Source: an uncultured Oscillospiraceae bacterium (GTDB lineage: Bacteria > Bacillota > Clostridia > Oscillospirales > Oscillospiraceae). From it: DNA of 8,343 nucleotides. The notes beneath the pieces were generated by a model. That model was not told where the DNA came from, searched no databases, and saw nothing but the letters and a program-made list of their open reading frames with translations. The DNA lies in the NCBI GenBank assembly GCA_947628265.1, contig CANQZF010000067.1:1-8343 (forward strand). The letters are read 5' to 3'. Shown piece by piece: positions 1-5,556 of this stretch (position 1 is the stretch's first letter; each line of letters begins with the position of its first letter). The translations under genes and the position numbers were made by a program.

Positions 1-281
1 CCATCATCCCCGCCGCCGCCACCTCCGCCGCCCTCATTTACGTGGGCATCCTGATGCTCAGCGGCATCAAGAACATCGATTTCAGCGATATGGCTATTGC
101 GGCCCCGGTGTTCATCATGCTCCTGGCCATGCCCATCTCCGGCTCCATCGGCCACGGCATCGGCCTCGGCCTCATCACCTACACCGTCATCAAGGTCTTC
201 ACCGGCAAGGCCAAGGACGTCTCCGTACTCACGTATGTCATCTCCCTGCTGTTCCTGGTGAAGTTCTTCCTGGCTATCTGA
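1..281 (+). CDS. NCS2-family purine/nucleobase permease, C-terminal part (5' end outside window)
   Basis: This is the last 92 residues of an integral membrane protein, in a frame open from the window edge to the TGA at 279-281. The visible part starts with PAAATSAALIYVGILM and continues through an acidic loop (KNIDFSDM), a hydrophobic helix with PISGSIGHGIGLGLITY, a short loop GKAKDVS and a final helix ending FLVKFFLAI. That order, with the conserved GKAK(D/E)V loop before the last helix, is what I know from the C-terminus of the AzgA/PbuG-type NCS2 permeases, which import hypoxanthine, guanine or adenine by proton symport. The exact substrate cannot be told from this fragment because the substrate-binding helices lie upstream. 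A strong intrinsic terminator follows after 19 bases, so this is the last gene of its transcript. Family assignment is fairly sure, substrate is not. Confidence 0.8.
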   Translation, partial: IIPAAATSAALIYVGILMLSGIKNIDFSDMAIAAPVFIMLLAMPISGSIGHGIGLGLITYTVIKVFTGKAKDVSVLTYVISLLFLVKFFLAI

Positions 282-300
282 TTTCCCAAACCCACCGAAA

Positions 301-328
301 GGGCCGCCACTCCGGCGGCCCTTTTTTT
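301..328 (+). terminator. Rho-independent terminator of the NCS2 permease gene
   Basis: A perfect 8-bp GC stem (GGGCCGCC at 301-308, GGCGGCCC at 314-321) with a five-base loop is followed directly by seven Ts (322-328). It starts 19 bases after the permease stop codon. Confidence 0.92.
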
Positions 329-403
329 ATCCGGCGTACGTCTCTTGGGCCGCCGAGGGCGGCGGCCCGTATGGCGTTATAAGGGGGTACGGCGGTATAC
401 GGG

Positions 404-599
404 GGATGGGCCGATGTGGTCATCGGCCCTTACGGCGTATTTTTTGGACGGTGCGATAATCGGGAACGTTGATTTAAACGCAAAAACGTTTCGTAGGGGC
501 CGGACACCGTGCCGGCCCGTGCCTCCGATATGCGTACACCTTCCGGCAAACGCGAAAAACCGAAATTCCGCCGTAGGGGCGGCTGCCCACAGCCGCCCG
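404..599 (+). repeat. Dispersed intergenic repeat, copy 1
   Basis: First copy of a ~195-bp direct repeat whose second copy is at 894-1088. Across the 100 bases 431-530 versus 921-1020 I count only three mismatches. The copies then diverge for about ten bases (531-540 versus 1021-1029, one base shorter in copy 2) and become near-identical again to the end. It holds a leading hairpin (GGGCCGATG...CATCGGCCC), an AT-richer core around 441-485, a GGCCGG...CCGGCC palindrome (497-514) and a GGCGGCTG...CAGCCGCC palindrome (579-598). Confidence 0.9.
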
Positions 600-633
600 T
601 CTTTCCGATTTGTATACGCCCCCTGGCAACGGT

Positions 634-694
634 ATTCGCCGCAGAATTTTGCGGCGAATAATTTTATGTGCGGCGAAGCCGCAAACCTTTTTTC
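634..694. repeat. Tandem palindromes (REP-like unit) followed by a T-run
   Basis: A perfect 10-bp inverted repeat (634-643 and 650-659, ATTCGCCGCA/TGCGGCGAAT, six-base loop) is followed nine bases later by a second one, TGCGGC-GAA-GCCGCA (669-683). AACC and a run of six Ts come next. The same two-hairpin unit is found at 8175-8227, and the second hairpin alone at 1245-1259. On the plus strand the second hairpin with its T-run could stop transcription, but its conserved repetition suggests a dispersed element first. Confidence 0.8.
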
Positions 695-720
695 GGGACG
701 TGCGAGGAAAACCGGTGGAC

Positions 721-742
721 GGGCCGCCAAGAGAGGCGGCCC
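721..742. repeat. Isolated palindromic module (GGGCCGCC/GGCGGCCC)
   Basis: An 8-bp perfect inverted repeat at 721-728 and 735-742 with a six-base loop, followed by CTACGGCGCAT. It is the same module that opens the long repeat copies at 404 and 894, here without the AT-richer core. The 150 bases after it (743-893) carry a degenerate GCCGGCACGG segment around 801-810 and nothing else I can name. Confidence 0.7.
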
Positions 743-893
743 CTACGGCGCATGGGATAGGTTTATTCGATGATTATGACGGGTGCGTTATTGGGGGGCG
801 AGCCGGCACGGTGCACCCAAGGGCATTCCCTCCGGTCATCCGGCCCGTACGGGGGTGTTGCGCGTTGATTTTGAGGCCGGGATATAAATTGAG

Positions 894-1088
894 GGATGGG
901 CCAACCTGGGCGGCGGCCCCTACGGCGTATATTTTGGACGGTGCGATAATCGGGAACGTTGATTTAAACGCAAAAACGTTCCGTAGGGGCCGGACACCGT
1001 GCCGGCCCGTGCCCCCGATACGCAACCGTTTCCGGCAAACGTGAAAAACCGAAATTCCGCCGTAGGGGCGGCTGCCCACAGCCGCCCG
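894..1088 (+). repeat. Dispersed intergenic repeat, copy 2
   Basis: Second copy of the repeat at 404-599, offset by 490 then 489 bases. The leading hairpin differs in its arms from copy 1 (GGGCCAACC...GGCGGCCCC) while the core (931-980) and the two trailing palindromes (987-1004, 1068-1087) are nearly unchanged. Similarity stops at the end of the CAGCCGCCCG palindrome, which marks the right boundary of the module. Confidence 0.9.
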
Positions 1089-1130
1089 AATGGGTCGGAT
1101 GATTGGATGGTCGCAATAAATCGGGGGACG

Positions 1131-1237
1131 GGAGAGCCCCTCCCTTTGGGAGGGGGCAGGGGGTGGGGGTGGGGTGGATAAACGGACCCACCCTGCCCAT
1201 CGCTGCGCTCGGGCACCCCTCCCGGAGGGAGGGGCTT
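1131..1237. repeat. Long inverted-repeat element with G/C-rich ends
   Basis: The ends are complementary: AGCCCCTCCC at 1135-1144 pairs perfectly with GGGAGGGGCT at 1227-1236. Inside lie a G-run segment (1148-1176, GGGAGGGGGCAGGGGGTGGGGG) and a partly complementary ACCCACCCTGCCC (1186-1198), so the whole could fold into one long imperfect hairpin. A related element, with its own arms, lies at 8229-8343. I read it as a non-autonomous dispersed element; it encodes nothing. Confidence 0.7.
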
Positions 1238-1244
1238 AAAATGT

Positions 1245-1269
1245 TGCGGCGAAGCCGCAAACCTTTTTG
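1245..1269. repeat. GCGGCGAAGCCGC palindrome with T-run, next to the thrE promoter
   Basis: TGCGGC-GAA-GCCGCA at 1245-1259 followed by AACC and five Ts. It is identical to the palindrome at 669-683 and matches 8209-8221. Here its right edge lies three bases before the proposed -35 box of the exporter operon, so the repeat array ends exactly where the gene's regulatory region begins. Confidence 0.75.
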
Positions 1270-1271
1270 TA

Positions 1272-1300
1272 TTGTATTTTTCCTCCGGGTGTGGTATTCT
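1272..1300 (+). promoter_or_regulatory. Probable promoter of the ThrE-type exporter operon
   Basis: TTGTAT (1272-1277) and TATTCT (1295-1300) are separated by 17 bases, and TG at 1292-1293 gives an extended -10. Transcription would begin near 1307, about 16 bases before the preferred TTG start and after the alternative TTG at 1272, which argues against that longer reading. Confidence 0.55.
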
Positions 1301-1322
1301 TTGGGTAATTGGGGGTGGGGTT

Positions 1323-2105
1323 TTGAAATATCCGATGGATGAGGTGCTGGAGACGGCGGTGGAGGCCGGGCACATCCTTTTGGAGAGCGGCGCGGAGATC
1401 TTCAGGGTGGAGGAGACCATGAAGCGCATCTCCCGCTACTACGGCGTGGACGAGGACCACAAGGAGTTTTTCGTGCTGGCCAACGGCCTTTTCGCCTCCG
1501 GGAAGACGGAGAAGGGCCACTACGCCAAGGTCCTCCAGAGCCGCGTGCAGTCGGCGCGGCTCTCTCGGGTCGTGGCCATCAACCAGCTCTCCCGCCAGAT
1601 CGAGCAGGGCAAATACACCCTCCCGGAGGCGAGGCGGGAGCTGGAGCGCATCCGCAACACCCCGGAGCCCCCGAAGCTCCTGCAAATTTTGGCCTCCGGC
1701 TTCGGCTCCGCCGCCTTTTGCGTCATGCTGGGCGGGGATTTTCAGGACACGCTGGTGTCCTTCATTGCGGGGCTCCTCCTCTATGTCTTCGTGCTGTTCG
1801 TGGCGAACCCCCATATGTCCAAGATCTCCGGGAACCTCATCGGCGGCATGATCGTGACGGTGGTGTGTCTGCTCTGTCAGAAGATAAGTCTGGGGCACTC
1901 CCTGAGCCACATGATCGTCGGTGGCATCATCTCCCTGGTGCCGGGGCTATCCTTCACCAACGGCATCCGGGACATCGCCGACGGCGACTACATCTCCGGG
2001 GCGGTGCGGCTTTTGGACGCCATCATCGTCTTCGTCTCCATCGCCGTGGGGGTGGGCATCGTCTTCACCGTCTACCGCCATATCTGGGGAGGTGCCACCC
2101 TATGA
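1323..2105 (+). CDS. Threonine/serine exporter, ThrE/YjjP-like N-terminal half (DUF1212)
   Basis: A 260-residue membrane protein of the split ThrE family, which exports threonine and serine across the cytoplasmic membrane. The soluble N-terminal part carries the family hallmark SGAEIFRVEETM (residues 22-33) and the LSRQIEQGKYTLPEARREL segment (89-107). Hydrophobic helices then follow at about 120-137, 142-160, 170-185, 194-209 and 229-250, with the conserved LVPGLSFTNGIRDIADGDY block at 205-223. The start is uncertain. I prefer TTG at 1323, because GGGGGTGGGG (1311-1320) lies just upstream and the proposed transcript begins near 1307. ATG at 1335 would also fit the family's usual N-terminus but has no ribosome site at the right distance. 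The gene overlaps the next one by four bases (ATGA), as expected for two halves of one transporter made together. Substrate is inferred from the family. Confidence 0.88.
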   Translation: MKYPMDEVLETAVEAGHILLESGAEIFRVEETMKRISRYYGVDEDHKEFFVLANGLFASGKTEKGHYAKVLQSRVQSARLSRVVAINQLSRQIEQGKYTLPEARRELERIRNTPEPPKLLQILASGFGSAAFCVMLGGDFQDTLVSFIAGLLLYVFVLFVANPHMSKISGNLIGGMIVTVVCLLCQKISLGHSLSHMIVGGIISLVPGLSFTNGIRDIADGDYISGAVRLLDAIIVFVSIAVGVGIVFTVYRHIWGGATL

Positions 2106-2536
2106 CGCTGCTTGTACACTTCATCGCCGCGGCGGTGGGGACCGTGGCCTTCGCCCTCATCTTCGACGTCCCGCCCAGGTATTACGGGCTGTGCGCCCTC
2201 ATCGGCGGCGGGGGCTTTCTGCTCATTGAAATTCTCATGGATCTGGGGCTCAGCCAGACGGAGGCCACCTTCATCGGCACCATGTTCGTGGCTCTGGCCT
2301 CCCGGATCTGCGCCGTGTGGCGCAAGTGCCCGGTGACGGTGTTCCTCGTCGCCGGCATCATCCCCCTGGTCCCCGGGAGCCGGGTCTACTGGACGGCCTA
2401 CTATCTGGTGATGCAGGACATGGGCCGGGCCTTCGACAACGGCTTTTTGGCCATCCGCGTGGCCATCGCCATCGTCCTGGGCATCGTCCTGGTGCTGGAG
2501 ATCCCCAACAGGCTCTTCCACCGGGAAAAGCGTTAA
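2102..2536 (+). CDS. Threonine/serine exporter, YjjB-like C-terminal half (DUF3815)
   Basis: A 144-residue, almost wholly hydrophobic protein matching the second half of ThrE exporters, which in many bacteria is a separate small subunit (YjjB) working with the YjjP-like partner. Helices are seen at about 4-21, 27-47, 53-70, 78-92 and 116-133. The family signature CPVTVFLVAGIIPLVPGSRVY is at residues 76-96, and its PLVPG mirrors the LVPG block of the upstream partner. The ATG at 2102 overlaps the upstream stop as ATGA and has a strong ribosome site, GGGGAGGTG at 2086-2094, at normal spacing. The same frame runs open much further upstream inside the partner gene, but that is only the GC-rich shadow of the partner. 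The last residues (RLFHREKR) are a basic cytoplasmic tail. A terminator follows after 14 bases. Confidence 0.9.
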   Translation: MTLLVHFIAAAVGTVAFALIFDVPPRYYGLCALIGGGGFLLIEILMDLGLSQTEATFIGTMFVALASRICAVWRKCPVTVFLVAGIIPLVPGSRVYWTAYYLVMQDMGRAFDNGFLAIRVAIAIVLGIVLVLEIPNRLFHREKR

Positions 2537-2550
2537 AAACATAAAAAATA

Positions 2551-2591
2551 AGCCGGACAGGTCTGACCTGCCCGGCTTTGGCTTGTTTTTT
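2551..2591. terminator. Terminator between convergent genes, probably bidirectional
   Basis: A stem of AGCCGG/CCGGCT (2551-2556, 2572-2577) extended after one mismatch by CAGGT/ACCTG (2558-2562, 2566-2570) closes on a three-base loop. A T-rich tract follows on the plus strand (2577-2591), and six As (2543-2548) precede it, which gives Us on the minus strand. It serves the exporter operon and lies just past the stop of the minus-strand gene. Confidence 0.85.
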
Positions 2592-3102
2592 ACCGGCTCC
2601 ACTCTTTCAAAAGGTCCCGGACGATTTTTTCATCGCCCTTGATGAAGCCGCTTTTGGAGACCATGACGCCCACGTGGTTCACGCTTATGAGGATGAGGAG
2701 GTTGGGAGTCTCCAGGACCTTGGCCACGTCCTCGTAATTGAGGATGAGGCCCGTCTCGCCCTCGCCCTTGTCGGCCTCCAGGCGGTCCTCGTAAAACTCG
2801 ATCCTGCGCTCCCCACCGCCCGGGATCTCCTCCTGGGCCCGGATGGCCCGCTTGACGCGGTTTTTGGGCACCAGCACCCACAGCCAGTAGCAGACGAACA
2901 GCGCGACGGCAAGCTCGATGAGGGTAAACACCAGGCGCCCCTTTAAATAGACGGTCACCGCCGCCAGCAGCAGCCACACCACCGCCACGGCGATGATGGC
3001 CTTTTTGGCGATGGGCTTATATTCGTCGTTCAAAAGCTCTTGCATCCCCTCGGTGAACAGCTCCTTGGTGACGGAAAAGCAGTTTACGGCCTTCGTCTCC
3101 AT
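2590..3102 (-). CDS. YcxB-like family membrane protein
   Basis: A 170-residue protein with two adjacent membrane helices (about 34-52 and 57-78), a basic stretch PKNRVKRAIRAQ (79-90) and a soluble C-terminal domain (about 98-168). That domain has IEFYEDRLEAD, LNYEDVAKVLET, NLLILIS and SKSGFIKGD in the order seen in YcxB-like proteins: an N-terminal helix pair, then a PH-like beta domain ending in a helix (VRDLLKEW). The function of the family is not established. The ATG has a perfect AGGAGG (plus-strand 3110-3115) seven bases upstream and a near-consensus promoter behind it. It is transcribed divergently from the zinc-ribbon/ABC operon and shares the control region with it, so a link in regulation is possible but unproven. 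Cys at 8 and 71 do not form a motif. Confidence 0.8.
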   Translation of the reverse strand: METKAVNCFSVTKELFTEGMQELLNDEYKPIAKKAIIAVAVVWLLLAAVTVYLKGRLVFTLIELAVALFVCYWLWVLVPKNRVKRAIRAQEEIPGGGERRIEFYEDRLEADKGEGETGLILNYEDVAKVLETPNLLILISVNHVGVMVSKSGFIKGDEKIVRDLLKEWSR

Positions 3103-3137
3103 GTCCGCGCCTCCTGTACAATGTCTTTATTGCATTT

Positions 3138-3166
3138 ATTATAACGCCTTCGCCCGTAGAAAGCAA
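3138..3166 (-). promoter_or_regulatory. Promoter of the YcxB-like gene
   Basis: Read on the minus strand: TTGCTT (3166-3161), 17 bases, perfect TATAAT (3143-3138). Transcription would start near 3131, giving a leader of about 28 bases with the AGGAGG inside it. Confidence 0.8.
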
Positions 3167-3179
3167 GTACCCGTTCATA

Positions 3180-3208
3180 TTGACTTTTGGCGGCGGGGGA
3201 AGTATAAT
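3180..3208 (+). promoter_or_regulatory. Promoter of the zinc-ribbon/ABC transporter operon
   Basis: TTGACT (3180-3185), 17 bases, perfect TATAAT (3203-3208). Transcription would start near 3215, giving a leader of about 80 bases. Only 13 bases separate its -35 box from that of the divergent minus-strand promoter. Confidence 0.82.
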
Positions 3209-3216
3209 TTTTTACA

Positions 3217-3253
3217 AATTCCGCCGGAATTTCCCTCCCCTTTTTCGGGGAGG
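3217..3253 (+). promoter_or_regulatory. Two hairpins in the 5' leader of the zinc-ribbon gene
   Basis: AATTCC-GCC-GGAATT (3217-3231) is followed by CCTCCCC (3234-3240) pairing with GGGGAGG (3247-3253) over a TTTTTC loop. No T-run follows the second stem, so it is not a simple terminator. The CCTCC at 3234-3238 is also complementary to the ribosome site GGAGG at 3285-3289, so an alternative fold could hide translation start. This is a sequence-level possibility only; I recognise no known riboswitch class. Confidence 0.4.
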
Positions 3254-3296
3254 CGGTACATAAACTGTATACTGTGAACTATGAGGAGGATGGAAA

Positions 3297-4925
3297 ATGA
3301 AGGATTGTCCGAAATGCGGCGCGATCGTCCGGGACGACGCCGAATTCTGCCCGGGGTGCGGCGGACGGCTCCAGGTGAGCGCCGAGAGCCCCGCCGCTCC
3401 GGCGAGGGCCGGCTTTTGCGGGAGCTGCGGGGAGCGGCTCCAGGAGGGCGCGGCCTTCTGTCCCAACTGCGGCGCGCCCGTGAGGGCCGGGGAGCCCGGG
3501 AAAAAGAACGCCGGGGCCTCCCGCAAGGTGAAGACCGCCGGCATCTGCGCGGCCGTCGTGGTCGTAGTGGCGGCCCTTGCGATTTTGGCCGCGACGCTCC
3601 TGCCGGGGCTTTCCCGCTCCGACGCGGAGGACTTCGTCTACTACCAGCAGCAGCTTCTGGTGGACCCGATGCTGAACGCCGCCGCCTCCGGCGTCAACGG
3701 GGTCCTGGGGATGCTGAACACCGACCTCACCGTCACCGCCCATATGGACGACCCCACGATAGGGGCACTGTTGGACGGCGCCTCGGTGACGCTGAAGATC
3801 AAGACCGAGAGGGGCCGCGTGGTCCTCAACGCCGACGCCGGCTTCATGGGGAGCCAGATCCTCACCGCCGCCGGGTACTTTGAGAACGGCGTTCTCGGCT
3901 TCTATCTGCCCCAGGCCAGGGACGTGCTGTACACCATGGACATCTCGGACCAGGTGGACCTCCCCGACAACTGGCCCTCCGGCCTGGACGCCGGGGAGCT
4001 CACCCGGTGCGTACAGAAGTATCTGGACATCGTCTTCTCCACAGTGAACGACGAAAACCTCACGGTGGAGAAAAAGAAGACCGTCCCCTATACCGCCCTG
4101 GAGGGGGCGTTCACGGGCACCCTCTACACCTTCGCCCCCACCGCCGGGGACATTCAGAATTTGCTGGAGAGCCTGGCCGGCGCCCTGGAGGAGGACGCGT
4201 ACCTGGCGGGGCTTTTGGACGCCCGGGCGGACGCGTCCGGGCAGAGCGGGAAGGAGCTGCTGGCCCGGGCCGCCGAAGAGCTCCGGGACGCGGCCCGGGA
4301 GGCCGGGAAGGCCGTGGAGGACGCGGGTTTTCAGTGGACCCTGGGCATGGAGGGCAAGACCGTCCGCCGGATCTTGATCGCCGCCAACGGCGTGAGCGTG
4401 GGCTATGAGACCTCCGGGGACGAGGAGGACGCCGCAGGGCAGCGCTTTGCGTTTTTTGCCGTGGACGAGCGGGGCGAGACAAGCGAATTTCTCTCCGGCG
4501 AGATTTCCCGGGAGGGCAAGGAGCGCACCGGGCGCGTGGAGCTGGACACCGGGGAGGGCGTCATGGACCTGCGCTTTCGCTGTGAGCCGGAAAACCGCTC
4601 GCCCCTGGGGTTCCCCTGCGGGAGCTATCAGGTGACGGTGAACGGGCCCGATGAGCCCGTGACCTTCGGCCTTGAGGTGAAAAAGGCGGAGGACGGCAGC
4701 TTTGATCACATTTTCTCGACGCAGGGCCTCACTGTCACCGTAAACGCCACGGAGAAGAGCTCCGCCGCCATGCCCGACGCCCCCACCGAGGACATCTCCG
4801 ACTACTCCCCGGAGGAGCTGGAGGCGCTTTTCTACGACCTGGGCTACGCCATCGGGCGGGACCTGGGCCTGGACCTGGAGGGGATCCTGGGCGGGCTCGA
4901 TGGGGACGGCGGCTATGACCTCTGA
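3297..4925 (+). CDS. Double zinc-ribbon, single-pass membrane protein with large extracytoplasmic domain
   Basis: This 542-residue protein opens with two zinc ribbons: Cys 4, 7, 18, 21 (CPKC...CPGC) and Cys 41, 44, 55, 58 (CGSC...CPNC). A basic linker (69-80) and one hydrophobic helix at about 81-104 follow. No signal peptide precedes the ribbons, so by charge they face the cytoplasm and the ~435 residues after the helix lie outside. That outer part is not a family I recognise. It has beta-rich stretches (142-215, 345-485), an Ala/Glu/Arg-rich helical segment (283-343) and an acidic C-terminus (495-542). C429 and C441 could form a disulfide. The ATG has AGGAGG (3284-3289) seven bases upstream and a strong promoter further up. 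Its 3' end overlaps the ABC ATPase gene by 11 bases, so it is probably made with the transporter. It could be a sensor, a substrate-binding or an assembly partner; the sequence does not decide. Confidence 0.85.
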   Translation: MKDCPKCGAIVRDDAEFCPGCGGRLQVSAESPAAPARAGFCGSCGERLQEGAAFCPNCGAPVRAGEPGKKNAGASRKVKTAGICAAVVVVVAALAILAATLLPGLSRSDAEDFVYYQQQLLVDPMLNAAASGVNGVLGMLNTDLTVTAHMDDPTIGALLDGASVTLKIKTERGRVVLNADAGFMGSQILTAAGYFENGVLGFYLPQARDVLYTMDISDQVDLPDNWPSGLDAGELTRCVQKYLDIVFSTVNDENLTVEKKKTVPYTALEGAFTGTLYTFAPTAGDIQNLLESLAGALEEDAYLAGLLDARADASGQSGKELLARAAEELRDAAREAGKAVEDAGFQWTLGMEGKTVRRILIAANGVSVGYETSGDEEDAAGQRFAFFAVDERGETSEFLSGEISREGKERTGRVELDTGEGVMDLRFRCEPENRSPLGFPCGSYQVTVNGPDEPVTFGLEVKKAEDGSFDHIFSTQGLTVTVNATEKSSAAMPDAPTEDISDYSPEELEALFYDLGYAIGRDLGLDLEGILGGLDGDGGYDL

Positions 4926-5556
4926 CGTCCTGTGCCGCCTCACCGACGTGGAAAAGAGCTACGGGCGCGCCCGGGTGCTGGGGCCCGTGAGCCTTTCGGT
5001 GAACGCCGGGGAAATTTTGGCCCTCCGGGGGCCCAACGGCGCGGGGAAGAGCACCCTCCTTGCCGTGATGGCCGGGGAGATTCGGCCCGACAGGGGGGCG
5101 TGCGTCCGCTCCGAGGCGGCAAAACGCTCCACCGCCTGGGTCCCCCAGGAGCTGAGCCTCTATGAGTCCCTGACCGGCAATGAAAATCTGAAATTCTGGG
5201 GCCTCGCCTCCGGGCTCCCGCCCAGGGCCGTGGCCGCCAGGTCCCGGTGGCTTTTGGAGCGGCTGGACCTTGCGGGCCGGGGGCGGGACAAGGTGCTGAC
5301 CTACTCCGGCGGCATGAAGCGGCGGCTCCATCTGGCCTCCGCCCTCATGACCACGCCGGCCCTCCTGCTGTTGGACGAGCCCACAGTGGGCGCGGACGAG
5401 GCCTCGGCGGAGCTTATTTTGGAGATGCTCCGGCATCTGCGGGACATGGGCACGGGCATCGTCCTCATCAGCCACCGGGCCGGCGAGGCCCAGCGCGTCT
5501 CGGACCGCGTCCTCACCCTGGAGGGCGGGGTCATCACCGGGGAGGTCCCGGTATGA
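4915..5556 (+). CDS. ABC transporter ATP-binding protein (ABC-2 exporter type)
   Basis: A 213-residue ATPase with all nucleotide-binding motifs: Walker A GPNGAGKST (39-47), Q-loop glutamine at 78 (VPQE), signature YSGGM (130-134), Walker B LLLLDEP with D154/E155, D-loop VGAD (158-161) and switch histidine H187 (ISHR). The short A-to-signature distance and YSGGMKRRL form are usual in ATPases of ABC-2 exporters (NatA/DrrA type), which power export of drugs, lipids or small molecules. The chosen ATG at 4915 gives MTSDVLCRLTDVEKSYG, a normal N-terminus for the family. An in-frame ATG at 4900 adds five residues and would enlarge the overlap with the upstream gene to 26 bases. It lacks any long C-terminal extension and is complete. 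The next gene starts within its stop codon (ATGA). It probably works as a homodimer on the fused permease. Confidence 0.93.
   Translation: MTSDVLCRLTDVEKSYGRARVLGPVSLSVNAGEILALRGPNGAGKSTLLAVMAGEIRPDRGACVRSEAAKRSTAWVPQELSLYESLTGNENLKFWGLASGLPPRAVAARSRWLLERLDLAGRGRDKVLTYSGGMKRRLHLASALMTTPALLLLDEPTVGADEASAELILEMLRHLRDMGTGIVLISHRAGEAQRVSDRVLTLEGGVITGEVPV

Larger units (their letters stand above)
329..1271. other. Gene-free, hairpin-rich repeat region
   Basis: This is nearly 950 bases with no gene I can support. Open frames exist on both strands, but they translate the palindromes into Arg/Pro/Gly-rich strings, none has a convincing ribosome site, and homologous repeat copies are read in several different frames. 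The stretch is a mosaic of palindromic modules. Type 1 is a GGGCCGCC...GGCGGCCC hairpin followed by TA(C/T)GGCG(T/C)AT (347-378, 406-440, 721-751, 896-930). Type 2 is GTAGGGGC(C/G)G... closing on CCCG (493-520, 573-599, 982-1009, 1062-1088). The others are an ATTCGCCGC hairpin with a following GCGGCGAAGCCGC hairpin, and a C-rich/G-rich long inverted repeat. Related modules recur at the right end of the window (8005-8343). No transposase or RNA gene was recognised inside. Confidence 0.75.

Noticed and set aside
404..1088. CRISPR array
   Set aside because: Repeat units are about 195 bases, only two here, with no regular short repeats or unique spacers of equal length, and no cas genes.
1272..1322. 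TTG start at 1272 for the ThrE-type gene
   Set aside because: That codon coincides with the proposed -35 box and would lie before the transcript start. The extra residues (CGILWVIGGG) do not resemble the family's N-terminus.
345..1429. Several overlapping reading frames of 60-169 codons on both strands in the repeat region
   Set aside because: They read through the palindromic repeats, give Arg/Pro/Gly-rich strings, lack ribosome sites, and the repeat copies are read in different frames. They are artefacts likely to be mis-annotated as hypothetical proteins.
1718..2536. 272-codon version of the YjjB-like protein
   Set aside because: The added N-terminus is a shadow of the upstream exporter half. 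The ATG at 2102 fits the family and has a strong ribosome site.
3217..3296. Known riboswitch or T-box in the leader
   Set aside because: The leader is only about 80 bases and shows neither a recognised core motif nor a terminator before the start codon.
3279..4943. 554-codon minus-strand frame opposite the zinc-ribbon gene
   Set aside because: It is a shadow of GC-rich coding on the plus strand. The plus strand has Cys4 ribbons, a membrane helix, a promoter and a ribosome site; the minus frame has none of these.
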